Below are positions 11,975-24,100 of a stretch of 64,000 nucleotides of DNA, one piece after another. How positions within the stretch are numbered: position 1 is the stretch's first letter; every line of letters starts with the position of its first letter. The stretch spans positions 2,020,001 to 2,084,000 of the forward strand of contig SMMW01000592.1 of the NCBI GenBank assembly GCA_004794655.1, read 5' to 3'. Position numbers and translations under genes: made by a program. The notes under the pieces were generated by a model that saw only the letters and a program-made list of their open reading frames with translations, ran no database searches and had not been told where the DNA came from. The stretch comes from Marisa cornuarietis (Eukaryota > Mollusca > Gastropoda > Architaenioglossa > Ampullariidae).

Positions 11975-12654
11975 GCTTGAACAATTCACTCCCTTGCATT
12001 GGCTAGTATTTTGATCAAGTTTCTCTTACAACAGGCAGAAACAAGGGGTCCACGATCGTATCCCCCCTCTCTCTCTCCCCTTTCTCTCTATTGCACACAC
12101 ACACACACAAATGCTTTTCAGGCCATGCGTAAACGCTCAAGAATCTGAACGTCGCATTTATAGTTTGCTTAACAGTTCAGTATTCTGAGAGTTACGAGTT
12201 TCCGTCACAAGTTTATGGCCTTACGGCGGAAGGTGGTCGCATTTTACTTGAGAAAACATTCGCCATTTCATTTGACGGACGTCAAAAAATATTCGCCGTT
12301 TCCTTTGAACGGCGTTGGCAAGCGGAAGTTGCCACAGCGGGGAAAAAAAACTTTGCAGTGAACTCTAAGGTTACAAACATGGTGGCTGTGACGGACGACA
12401 GTGTGATTTAAAAGATTGCTAACAACCTGATCAAAGAGTGGACGAAGAACAAAAGACTGATACAATGCAGTGGCGGCGGCGCAATTACTTCCTAAAACAC
12501 GTGGAATTAGAAAAAAGAAAAGGTTACGGTTTCATTTATTCTGAGAGTGATGATAGCTTAAAAATGATTGGTTTTCTCGTTGTTCTAAGCCTTCATCAGC
12601 GTCTTGACTGTCGTGATTGTTTCCTCCTGCAACAACCTTCTCTTCCTCCAAGAG

Positions 12655-12890
12655 CGGTCCGGTGGCACAAAGGTTAGCCCCTGTCACCAATACAGTGAAG
12701 GTTGGCTGTCCTGGGTTCAGCTCTCGTCTCGGGCACTCTGTTCTTTCTTTACATGTAGCATCTGTTAACAGGGCTGGGTGTCTTGCCGTGATATAGCCTC
12801 AGTTGCTGGCTCGGCGTAAAACATCAATCACCCCCCTCCCACGTCAGACTGCAACTAAAAGCTACAGCAACAGCTTGAACCTTTAAATTG
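12655..12890 (+). mobile_element. tRNA-derived SINE
   Basis: TGGCACAAAGGTTAG resembles a Pol III A box. About 45 bp later GGGTTCAGCTCTC resembles a B box, followed by TCTCGTCTCGGGCACTCTG and a body also seen in the SINE at 22268-22505 (GGGCTGGGTGTCTTGC versus GGGCCAGGTGTCAGGG). End not defined. Confidence 0.6.
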
Positions 12891-12977
12891 TTGTCTACAC
12901 AACACCTCTCCTAATGTACGTACTCACCCTGGAAACGCATTGTGAGCAGATTCAACAAATCTTCGTTAATAGAATGT

Positions 12978-13385
12978 CAGTAGCAACAACAAATTAAAAG
13001 AACAAAAATAAATTGTTTATTATTATTGTTGTTGTTGTTGTTTCTGGTGGTGTTATTTTTGCTGTTCTAACCTTGACAGTGGTTGCTGGCAAAAATATTT
13101 TATTTATTGTCGCTTGTTGAAGAAAACATGCTTTCACAGGTAAGTCTACGACTGTCTGGACTGCGTTTATTTTAAACGCTCCTTTGGCGCCAGTGTTTTT
13201 GACCGGAATCCATCGTCCACGCTTTTTTTAAAAAAAAAATCAGGTCGACTTTCTCATTCGCCAGAAATGTAATAATGTGAAATGCAATTACCTTCCTTGT
13301 TTGCCTTTTTCAGTATTATTTTATAGGGGTTATTCGTGAGTTCCTTTATTGGTTTCTTTTTTGTGATTGCTATTTTCCTTTATTG
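12978..13385 (+). repeat. Direct duplication, copy 2
   Basis: Partner of 11542-11974, about 1.4 kb downstream. TTTCACAG|GTAAGTCT is conserved at 13139/13140 although surrounding bases differ. A SINE-like sequence lies between the copies. Confidence 0.85.
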
Positions 13386-13898
13386 AATATGCGATCTTAT
13401 CTCTCCCACCACACACACACACACACTTTTGTATGGGAATGTTAGCTCATGGGGAGAGGTATGTGTTTTGTTTTATGGTATTTGTTTGTTTGTCTGTTTT
13501 TAATGTCCCATATCCTATGACAATATATCGATTATTTATGAGAGCAAACATAATGGCTGTTGTTGGGATCTACTTTTCTCATCTATTCCTTGCAACCAGG
13601 GGATTGAAGTAAGCGGACTGAACGATGCCAGAGGGACCTGGTCTCATTATAAAATTGTGGTCTTTTGATTTTCAGGAGTCTCGAGGGACAGGGTCTTTGG
13701 AGACATTGACTGCGCCATTGAGATAGGTTCGCTACAATCGATACATGCGCGCACGCTGGTTATGATTATTCAAGCGAGTGCATTTAAACACCACGCGCGC
13801 ACTCGAGCGCGCGCGCGCGTATTTCAAGATTTCACTGGCATTTGTACAGATTTTTTATACTGTGTAAATATGACGTAACGATGTGCATTTGTCTGTGC

Positions 13899-13901
<3 letters not shown>

Positions 13902-13956
<55 letters not shown>
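13902..13956. repeat. (GT)n microsatellite
   Basis: About 27 GT units; a (CG)n patch lies nearby at about 13793-13820. Confidence 0.97.
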
Positions 13957-13958
<2 letters not shown>

Positions 13959-14169
13959 ATGCGTGGGTGCGCAGCTTAATGTCTGCTTTATGTGTTTCCT
14001 CTAAATCTTGCCACACCGCAGTTTTAAACGGTAGCTTTCATGCTAGGTTTTTGAGGGACTTTTTGTAACTCAGCTGAAACTGCACTTAACAAGAAATTAT
14101 TGTGCGTTATGTGTAACACGAATAAAGAAGTCAACGGCGATCTTTTAAATTATTCTTATTGTTACTTAT

Positions 14170-14962
<793 letters not shown>

Positions 14963-15123
14963 CAATGGCGTAGGAAGCTGCTCAACTTTGGCGGTGGGGG
15001 TAAGGGGTGCAAACTTCCTACTGACAGTGAACGACGTTCACATTCTTGCTTCCTCAGTATCTTTTCTGAGGGCGCGGGTGCCCTCTTCCCCCCCCCTCCA
15101 CTTCCCCGGTTCCTACGACACTG
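14963..15123. mobile_element. Short hAT-like MITE
   Basis: CAATGGCGTAGGAA at the left mirrors TTCCTACGACACTG at the right, with G-rich and C-rich subterminal arms. GAAAG flanks both sides directly (14958-14962, 15124-15128), a possible short target-site duplication. CAGTGGCGTAG-type ends are common in hAT-like MITEs. Confidence 0.6.
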
Positions 15124-16210
15124 GAAAGCGGTTTTCTTCTACCTGAAGACAAGGCAAAGTGTTATGTTGAACACGCTGGAAAACAAGAAGGGTAGAGTCA
15201 GGAAGACCAGCGAGGAGAGAGCAGTTAATGCGAGAGACTGAGTCAGGGGAAAGCAAGGTTTAATGGTGGTATCAGTTTCCGTACCCGACTAATGCAACAG
15301 AAATGATAGCAGCATGTCTAGGCAACACGGGAAACTTTGTGATTCGTGGACAGAGTTTTGTGAAACATGACACCCAGATTCTTGGGGGAATCAGATACAC
15401 CAATGGTGGAATTGTCGAGTTTGAGAAGGAGGGAGTGAGAAAGACGAGAAATCAATTGGTGTGTGCCAGTAAGTATGACTTCTCTCTCTCTCTCTTCTTT
15501 AAGTTAGTTTGTTACTTGTCATCTAAGTTTTTGTTACGTCTTTGTAATAGATAATGTTTGAGACATCAGTTATCATATTCCTGGTTAAACACAATTCATC
15601 TCATACACTAATAGAAAAATACCTCTCTCTCTCTCTCTCTCTTTTGATGATGATGAGGAGGAAGAGGAGGATGATAAGGAGGAGGAGCTATGCACGTTTT
15701 AAAAAAGACAGAAACGGATAGCGAGGACGAGAACGAATGACTATTTTTGACAGGCAAAAAAAAAAATCTACACTATTCGGAAATGACTTTTCTCGACGAC
15801 TATCCTGTCTTCAGAAGCTTGCAGATGACTGCAAGTCTTGCAGCCGTTTACTCAGGTCAGGAGTCAGACGCCAGGAAGCCTCATGGGAAATCTATTCTAT
15901 AGGCATCATGGGATTGCCAATTTAACTAACGTCGCGGACGAGTAATAGCGGTCCCGCGTGGTATTTCGAGATCTACTGCAGCGCTAATTACATTTTCCGG
16001 AGGTCAGAGGTTAGAAATGTGCGATTTTCATCGTAAAGATAAACATTTAAGCCTATTATTAGTGGTATAATAACTGTTAATACTTCACTGAACTTTTTTT
16101 AGAGACAAATATACAGACAAATTAATTATCAGTGGCAGTCACTATATTTTTTTTCGCTGAATTCTCTTACTTCTTTTATATTTTCTTCTGTAGCTCCATT
16201 AATATTCTCT
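15124..16210. other. No recognised gene; CT and GA simple repeats
   Basis: CT runs at about 15481-15497 and 15624-15641, and a GAGGA-rich stretch at about 15650-15690. No supported exon. Confidence 0.45.
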
Positions 16211-16216
16211 GTGTGT

Positions 16217-16284
<68 letters not shown>

Positions 16285-16308
16285 GAGAGAGAGAGGGAGA
16301 GAGAGAGG
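16211..16308. repeat. (GT)n(GA)n compound microsatellite
   Basis: GT repeat to about 16279 followed by GA repeat to about 16307. A second GT/CT cluster lies at 16564-16652. Confidence 0.95.
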
Positions 16309-16924
16309 TTCTGTCTTATTAAACTATGTCAAACTTTCTGCTGGGCTATTGAGCTCCTCGCCAGCCAGTCTACCCCAAGTCATGGCCAGTTTTTGTTCCA
16401 GGTCACTGATTTCCGTGCAAAATGCAGTGTGACATGGGAAATGGGGCTTGTGCGTCCCTTCCGTCTGCTCTTCTTCCCAAACCGCTGTCTCTAGGCAAGA
16501 ACGTCTTGTCTATAATGGTGGGAGGAGCTGATTAAATGTGAAGTGTTGAAGTGCTACAGAAGCCTGTGTGTGCGTGTTTGCGTGCGTACTTGAGTGGGTG
16601 TGTGTGTGTGTGTGCAAGCGCGCGCGCGTTATCTCTCTCTCTCTCTCTCTCTTTAAAAAATAGTGCCTGAGTCATTTATTTGCGTTGCACAAGCGTTTAT
16701 CGGCGTTTTTAACGTCATTTTTTCTTTTCAATTTTGAACAGCTTGGAGCTTTTCTAAAACAGTTAAAAAGCGATGACCACGGTTCTCAGAATCAGCTTTG
16801 CAAAACTCGAGGTGTTCTCAAGCGAACAAGACAACCTATGATTTAAAAAAAGACTACGAATTGTTTCAGCGGTGTGGATTCCAACAAAGCGATATCGCCA
16901 GAATTACTGAAGAGATCGCAATGA

Positions 16925-18130
16925 CTAGAGACGAAAGCACAGCTTAAGTCCGTTTACAGAAGACAATGCAAGTACCGTTGTGTTGATCTCTTCGAGGAGT
17001 CTCAAGCAGGCAGCTACGGCGAACAAAAAATAAGAAGTTGCAGTAGCCCAGCCGAGACAGAACAAATGCAAACATGACTTTTTGGTGGAGGCAACTGTTA
17101 AAAAATAGGGTGTGGCTGATGAAGTTAATTGACTGAATTTTTGTGGTTCTCCTTCAATTATGTTACGTACATCACACCAAGATTTCTCACTCTCTGGCAG
17201 AGTAGAACTGCACTTCACAGAATGTAAGAGTAGTGAAAGATGGGACCCATTTAAGTTACAGTGGGAGGTTGCTAAAATCACCTCGGTTTTGTTGTCATTC
17301 ACCTGTTCGTAGTCATTGACATTATCACAAATTTGACTGTTCGCAACATGGCAATATAGTGGCGTGAGCTTGGAAGCAAGTTGGGATGCTAGTATCTTTC
17401 AGATACAAATAGAACTGTGTCCCTAGATGGTGAATGACAGTGCCCGATGGGTGGATGTACATGGTGAACAGAACCGGCCATACAACAGAGCCTTGGGGCA
17501 CACTGTACATCGCGGTATCAAGTGATGAGTAGCCTGGAACAATCACGGACTGGGTTGAGGCCTGTCAGGCAGGATTGAAGCGGTGCCAGAGAGGCTGAAG
17601 GTCGCATGAGGTAGCTGGAAAAAGGATGTTGCGGTCGAGTGTGTCAACAGATCAAGTACAGAAAGAGTTGAAATAGGATTTCTGTCACTGGAGGACAACA
17701 AATTACTGTGCACGAAGCAGTGCAATCTCAGTTGAATGGTGCTCACGATAGAAACAGATTGAAAAAGGCTTGCGGCCAACCGTGTAAGGAACAGTTTGGT
17801 AAAACACAAATTCTTCAACTATCTTGGCTAGGAGAGGGCGTTTTAACGGGGAAATAATGTTGAGGTCACTAGGGTCAAGACTGGACTTCTTTAAGAGGGC
17901 GAATGAATAACTTATTTTTGATTTGATGACTGGAATCAGCCGATCAAGACACTTGCTTTAAAATGTTAGTTAAAACTGGGTCAAAAGACCAAGATTTCTC
18001 ACTAGGCTGTGGTACGACGTTCCTGACTGGATTCAGCACAAACTCCACGACAAATGAATCGGAGGAGATGGGACTGTCAGAGGAAAGGTCAAGGCCCAAT
18101 CTAATGGCATTATTTTTGTTCTAGGAAATA
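16925..18130 (-). pseudogene. Decayed L2/CR1-like LINE reverse transcriptase
   Basis: On the minus strand, scattered frames recall L2/CR1-type RT in order: a PVLTNI-like block (about 17980), LSGTAS...LPDR (about 17570), VPQGSVVWPVLFTMYIHP (about 17460-17510, the PQGSVLGP motif with changes), FYLYLKDTSI where FADDTQL is expected, and MNDNKTEVIL (17302, the NDDKTE block). The catalytic Asp pair is lost and several stops and shifts split the frame. It ends abruptly near 16925. Confidence 0.75.
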
Positions 18131-18380
18131 TTTACAAAAATCGTCTGGCAACAGCTTGAGTGATATAGTGTTATACAGAGACGACGAGTTATTTCGTTTC
18201 TCAGTATCCAACCCACTACCTGAAATAGATCCTTACTGCTCCAGCTTTAAGTTAGTGTACCGAACCTTTGCTGCCAATCATCACCATACACAGAAAATAA
18301 ACTTCACAAAAATCATTACACCAGGGATATTATTTGTTAACACCTTTGGAACTAAAAATGTTAATTAGACACATTTATTG

Positions 18381-18388
18381 TGACGTCA
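18381..18388. promoter_or_regulatory. Full CRE octamer upstream of ATF2
   Basis: TGACGTCA 2.7 kb upstream of the ATF2 start codon. It could mediate autoregulation; there is no evidence beyond the motif. Confidence 0.3.
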
Positions 18389-18555
18389 CGGTTTTTAGTG
18401 TTTTAAATGTTTTCAGCCTTTTATCTAAACAACAACAACAAAAAAACGAAGGCGGTGAAGGGTTTCTCAAATTTCGAAACTGCACTGAGCTCACCCCAGT
18501 GATTTTTAAAAAAAAGTTTCGCTGTCGTATGGCTCTTTTCATTTCTTAAAGGACA

Positions 18556-19550
18556 AAAATTTAATGGGCAACAATAGTTACAACTGACTGCTGATAAGGA
18601 TTTTTTTTACAATTAAAAATATAATGATAGTTTGAAACATGTTTATTCAATCTAAAAACTTATTTCTTCCTCATTTAGCTGCATGCAAAATTTTCTATTT
18701 ACTTACTGATATTCGCACGTGTTCCCGTTTAAGCTCCTTATAATATGTTTGTCACCCTCATTTCTTTTCCTTTTTTTTTCCTTTTTTAGCTCGAGCACGC
18801 ACATCAATGGTGCCCTCACACTGTCAGTTGTTTTGAGCATTATGCTGGATAAAGATATGACTGATGATGTTGTGTTTGTGACTGTATCACACGATGTTAC
18901 TTGTAGACCAGACGGTGTAGAAACCGTCGATGTTGCATATCTGGTGCTTGATCTACCAGCAGTCGTAGTTGGTTTTAACATCTCGTGCTTTTGTATAGTA
19001 AGCACTGCTGTAGGAATAAGATTTCTTCGTTTTACTGAAAGTCGAAGACTTGCTTGTACTGTATGTGAGTGGATAATAATCGATCGATTTTGAAATGTTT
19101 TGAGCAAAATCTTGAGTGCGATGTGGGGAAGAAGTTCGCACGGCACTTTTGAACAAAACAGAGACCTGTATATACACATCTCTGAACAAAGTTAATCCAC
19201 TGGCATTCGCTGCCATTATCTTTAGGATTTCCTTAATGAGTACAAACTAACTCCATCTGAGTGTCGAAGAGAACATTCAACAACAGCACAATGTGTCCCG
19301 GTCAGCTTTCTTTTACCGAGGATTGCATCTTTTCTCTTAGACTTGTGTAGACGGCGCTATTTTTAGAAATACTTCCGTTTCGTCACTTCCTGTTTTCTCG
19401 ACAAATCCAGGCGTGCTTAACAGAAAAATATTAATATCAAATCTTTCATGCCTCTTTGTCAGAAAATACCACCGGAATATGTTTTTGTGATACTTTGTGC
19501 TCTAGCTGTTCCTAGCGATTTTTGCTCAGCAATCGGGTTGGGCTTTAAGC
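18556..19550. repeat. Dispersed repeat, copy A (about 1 kb)
   Basis: Nearly identical in long blocks to 45898-46777 in the same orientation: ATAGTTACAACTGACT near the start, GGTGCCCTCACACTGTCAGT and ACCACCGGAATATGTTTTTG near the end. On the minus strand it has two ETS-like sites (CAGGAAGTGAC, ACGGAAGT) followed by an ATG frame (19216-18953), so it may derive from a promoter plus first exon. The frames are not conserved in copy B. Family unknown. Confidence 0.85.
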
Positions 19551-19599
19551 TCCTCGTGTCACAAAGTCTGAATATAAAAAATTTTTTAAATATCGCATT

Positions 19600-19600
19600 A

Positions 19601-19657
<57 letters not shown>
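19600..19657. repeat. (ATG)n microsatellite
   Basis: About 19 ATG/GAT units; the Met-, His- or Ile-run frames here are artefacts. Confidence 0.97.
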
Positions 19658-21032
19658 TCCATTTGTAATGCGCAGGTATCCCTTCAGAAGAATGCTCATT
19701 GCGCAGCAAAAACAAAATAAATAAAAAAATAAGAAAAAATAAAATAAATAAGTAGATACAACACCAGGAAAGTAAAAAATAAAGACAGAAGTGTTGCTTG
19801 GTTGTTTAAGTGTAATAGTCTTGCCCCTAGACAAACTTCTTACGAGCACAAGGTACGTGTGCCTCGGTGAGTGCCAGCGTGCGTGCATTGCCTGTTCAAC
19901 GGTGCGTAAACAAGTGTAAATTTCTCCTAAGATTTTCGTGTTCATTAGTAGGTGTATCGCAAGTGTTTCTGAGATAGCACCTAAGATTGTGACAGATATA
20001 TGTTGTATTGACTGTTTGAGCTGTCTCAGTGAATACCCCGGCATTTCCATTGACAATACTATAGGTGATATGTATATATATGTCACATTTTTTTTGAAAC
20101 CAAGCTCCCAGATTTGCACAATAAAACCTTAGAGTCCTAATTATTACATTTTCATGACTCCCTTAAATTATGATTAACGGCAACCGTTAATTTAAGAAAT
20201 AAAAAAGTTTCACTTTTGTCTGAAAAGCTGCTGTCAAGAGTGAAAGCAGACGCTTCAAAGATATGGTCAAAGGGAGCCAACGTTGCATAAGGTAGACATT
20301 TACCAAGATCAGTGTCGTCTGCTACCGTCTAGTTCGACGAATGATGAACTCGCCACTTATTATCTCTTGTCAATCCCTCTTATATTCGTAGTTTTAAAAA
20401 ATATGTACTTTCGTGAATATTTGAAGTGTTCTGGGTATGATAAGTAATGTACGTGCTTCCAAATTGCTCTAGATACATAAAGAATAGGAGTCTCGATTAA
20501 AACCGGAACTAGAAAGTTACGCCAGCGCCATCTGCTGGACTTGTATGTGTGGTACAGTGCTTCCTATCAACCAAGTTTCGAAGCATAATATTCGCAGGTT
20601 TGCTTCATTTTTGCAAGCTTTTTTCGCATAAATGAGGATTTCTGTTGTTGAAAGTTGTTCTCGGTTTCTGTTTACGTTGCATTTCTTGCGTAATAAATTG
20701 AATGTCTGTTAACAGTTTAATCAAATACGGAAATAGGCCATAATGGGCGTGCAGAGACTAAAACGTTCATCAAACTTCAATACGAATACTGTATTTCATA
20801 TGAATAATGTATTTCAATCCCTAATTTGAAAAGAAATTGTTTGGTAGAGTATACATGCCCATGTTTTGCAGAATAAATACGTATATTACGTTATTATAGA
20901 CTGATTGTGGATATTAATCTTTCGCTTACCGAATGTAAACATTGTCTTCCTCCTAGCAAAACAGCTGTAAGCGTCACTCTTAAGTTAAATGAAATAAAGT
21001 TTAATATGCCATCTAATTCTTTTTTTTTTCAG
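19658..21032. other. ATF2 upstream region
   Basis: Probably contains the ATF2 promoter and noncoding first exon, not pinpointed. A CTCF-like core lies at 20525-20538. No other gene recognised. Confidence 0.4.
20525..20538 (-). promoter_or_regulatory. CTCF-like core motif upstream of ATF2
   Basis: Minus strand reads CCAGCAGATGGCGC, close to the CTCF core CCASYAGRKGGC. About 0.5 kb upstream of the first coding exon. Confidence 0.35.
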
Positions 21033-21125
21033 AAATCTGCCACACAGCCGAAAGTTGGCAATACAAGAATGTGCGATGTTGACAATGACAAACCGTTTGT
21101 ATGCTCCTCCCATGGCTGTGGAATG
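21033..21125 (+). CDS. ATF2: ATF2 exon with start codon
   Basis: A T-rich tract and AG at 21031-21032 give the acceptor. 36 nt of 5' UTR precede the ATG at 21069, although the frame stays open upstream. It encodes residues 1-19, including KPFVC and GCGM with the two zinc-binding cysteines. The donor GTAGGA follows in phase 0. Vertebrate ATF2 also starts just before its finger, which supports this start. Confidence 0.88.
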
Positions 21126-24100
21126 GTAGGATTCACCATTAATGCTCAGAATACTAGGGAAGGTGGCATACATATTAAACAGTATATTTGATTTTTGCAA
21201 GTTGTGCAGAGTCTTTAAGTTTAGAATTAATTTTACAGTAATAAAGTATTCATGATTTTAGAATGTAGGTGACTTCAGTAACACAGCTATAGTGTTCTGA
21301 CTTTCATATTTCATCTGTCCACCTTTATCCTAAGCCTATTAACAGCGTCACTCAGTTTTCTAACATTATTCTCGGTGTCACAATGGTGGAATCCGTAATC
21401 TTAAGTAACACTCACTTATGCTTAGTAGTCATAAAATGCCACTTCATGTGTTTTGTGGAGTTGAAACGTGCACATCTCCCTATATTCTGTTCTTTTCCAT
21501 GATTGATTTTCCTCATTCCAACCTAAGGTTACCTCAATTTCTGGACTAATTGCTGCTATTGAAGTAGTGGGACCGTCATTAGGCAAGCATGATATGCTAT
21601 TCCATATAGTCTGATTTTTTTTTTTTGGGGGGGGGGCGTGGGGGAGAGGGACCAAAGTTTAGGAGAAAACTTTTTCTTTACACACTATATCTTAAAAGTA
21701 CTAAGTTTAAAAGTCACTGATCTGTTTGTTTATGTTTGAATAAGAACAAGCATTCTGAAGTAAAAAGTTGGAAAATACTGAAGAATGTACTACATGTATG
21801 TTAAATAGAACAGTAATGCACAATGTCAAAATTATAACATTATTGCATGTGCAGCGTTTTACAAATGAGGACCACTTGAATGTTCACATGAAGAAGCACG
21901 AGATGTCATTGGCCTTGAATTTGGGTGGTCACAACAGTTCACCTGGTCATCATTTTCTTGGTTAGTTTTAAGAAGGAAACATAGTTTTAATGGCTTGAAT
22001 AAAACATTTGCTTCAGGAGGGAGTACACAATTTCTTGCTTGTGGCACACAAAATGTCACATATAAACTAAAATTTAATTAATTTTGTTACAGAACATAAC
22101 TATATTATCATTTAAGTAAATTCTGGATCAGGTAATTTTTGTTGTGGATTGGATATGATGTGTCTGTCCAGCAAACTGTTTACTTTTGGGTTGTGTGCAT
22201 ATATGACACAGGCACTCTACTTTTGTTGTGACTGTTATTTGGTGGAATCCTATATGCGGCGACCACTGGGGTGCCCAGTAGTGTAGTGGTTAAAACACTC
22301 GCTTGTCACCACTGTAGTGAGAAACTCAGGGTTCAGATCTCATCTTGGGACACTCTGTATGTGACACCTGTCTGCAGGGCCAGGTGTCAGGGGTTTACTC
22401 TGGTTAATCTGATTCCCTCCCCCCCCCTCCTTCACCCCCATAGTGTGAAATCACCGCAAGGTGGAAGCACTTTCCTACAAAATAAAGCCAACCAACCAGC
22501 AGCAACCACTCTGCTTGATTGTGTAAATGGTATGTGGTGACATATTACAGATCAGACCCCAACTCCCACCAAGTTTTTGAAAAACTGCGAAGAGATTGGG
22601 CTGTTCCAGGAGTTAAGTAAAAATCCTTTTGAAGAGGCCTTCAAAAAAGCTTCAGATTCGGAGGTAAATTTTGCAATCATCTGTGAAAAGTGGTAGTTCT
22701 TACTGCCTTCTTCTTAAAGTTATCATTCTTGAATCTGTTTAATTATTATCTGATTTATAAGAACAAAATTTTATGCATTTGTTATTATAGATCGAAGAAA
22801 ATATTTTCTTTTCTTATATGTTATGCCTGTATGATTGTAGATAATTTTACCTCTTAATCTTAAATCTTAATTTTTTATTAGCAGCAAATTTTTTTCTGGC
22901 TTTCTAGATTTTTGAATATGTGAAAGAAAAACTAAATTTCTATGCATTCTTCATCACGAAAATTACATTTAAGGAATTGTGAACTTCAAAGTAATTTAGC
23001 TATGCACCTGCAGTTTTGTGTTTTAGTCTATTACATGCCTCAACATGCATTTGTTTGATGATGACGATGATAATGATGATGATGGTAGTAATGGTTTTGC
23101 AGGTTGTTCCTTTGCCAGGACCACATACTAATGAGCTCAACACACCAGTCCCTCCTTCTCTTCATGACAAGACCCCTGGTGGGTTTCTTCTTCATGATGT
23201 TCAGTCACCAACATCGACATCCACGCCTCTCATGAAACCAGAGGCAATTTTGATTGCTAGCGATCAGCTTGCCCTTAACTTGTCAGGTCGAAAGTCCAGC
23301 GAAAAGTCAGTCATGCAACCTTCGTCCACGACAGACGAGGATGAAGAAGTCAGGGTCATCAGTATGGCAGACAGTACACAGTCTCCATCAAAAAGTGTCC
23401 CATCTGCCAGTCCGTTGGTGAAGGAGGTCATTGTTACCCAAGCTGTCTCATCATCACTGCCTGGGTATGAGAAAAGCATTCATGAACTGAGCTTGATCAC
23501 AAGAAAATAGTAAAATAAATTAAAAAGAGGAAAGGAAATTGACTCTGAAAACTCATGAACATTATGAAAATATTTTGAAGAAAATATTGTGTATAAAGTA
23601 AATCTAATAATACCTTTTCTGTTTATATATTACTCTCTGACATTTATTACTGTAATCACATATTCTAAAGAGAAATTTAATGAAAATGTATTGTACTATT
23701 CTCATAAGGACCCATTAATATACTAATGAAAATACCACCTGATTTCTTTTTCCTTCTTTCTTTTGTTGCTTTTTTTGTGCTTGATGTAGCCTGTGAATAT
23801 TGCTATTTCAGAACGGTCACCACCCCCACCCAAGTCATTCTTACATCATTGCCACCTGCGACGGAAGCATGCTTAGCAGGGCAGCCTGTTCTCACAACTT
23901 CGTCACCTCTTCAGCCACAGGTTTCCCAGCAGCCCTTGGTCGCAGCTGTTTCACCATCACAACAGGCTTGCACCATGCAGGTGAGCACCAGCCTTCCTTC
24001 ATGTACTCTTGCATTTAAGGCATATATGTATGACATGCAATGTACAACTCAACTATGATTTGTTTATTCATTTATTCCTCTTTTTCCCCACCCCACCTTT

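Noticed and set aside
16132..16494. Open frames with Cys-Val runs
   Set aside because: Generated by the GT/GA microsatellite; the same pattern recurs at 13883-14068.
17325..17546. Possible host protein with a PQGSV motif
   Set aside because: It is the decayed active-site region of an L2-like reverse transcriptase, with stops on both sides.
18703..19179. 158-codon minus-strand frame as a real gene
   Set aside because: The second copy of the repeat carries frame-breaking indels, and I recognise no domain. Kept only as a finding.
19598..20119. Long open frames with His, Met or Ile runs
   Set aside because: They are translations of the ATG/CAT microsatellite; no domain, no splice support.
22268..22340. 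Functional tRNA gene
   Set aside because: A- and B-box-like motifs are present but the cloverleaf is not intact and the sequence continues into a SINE body.
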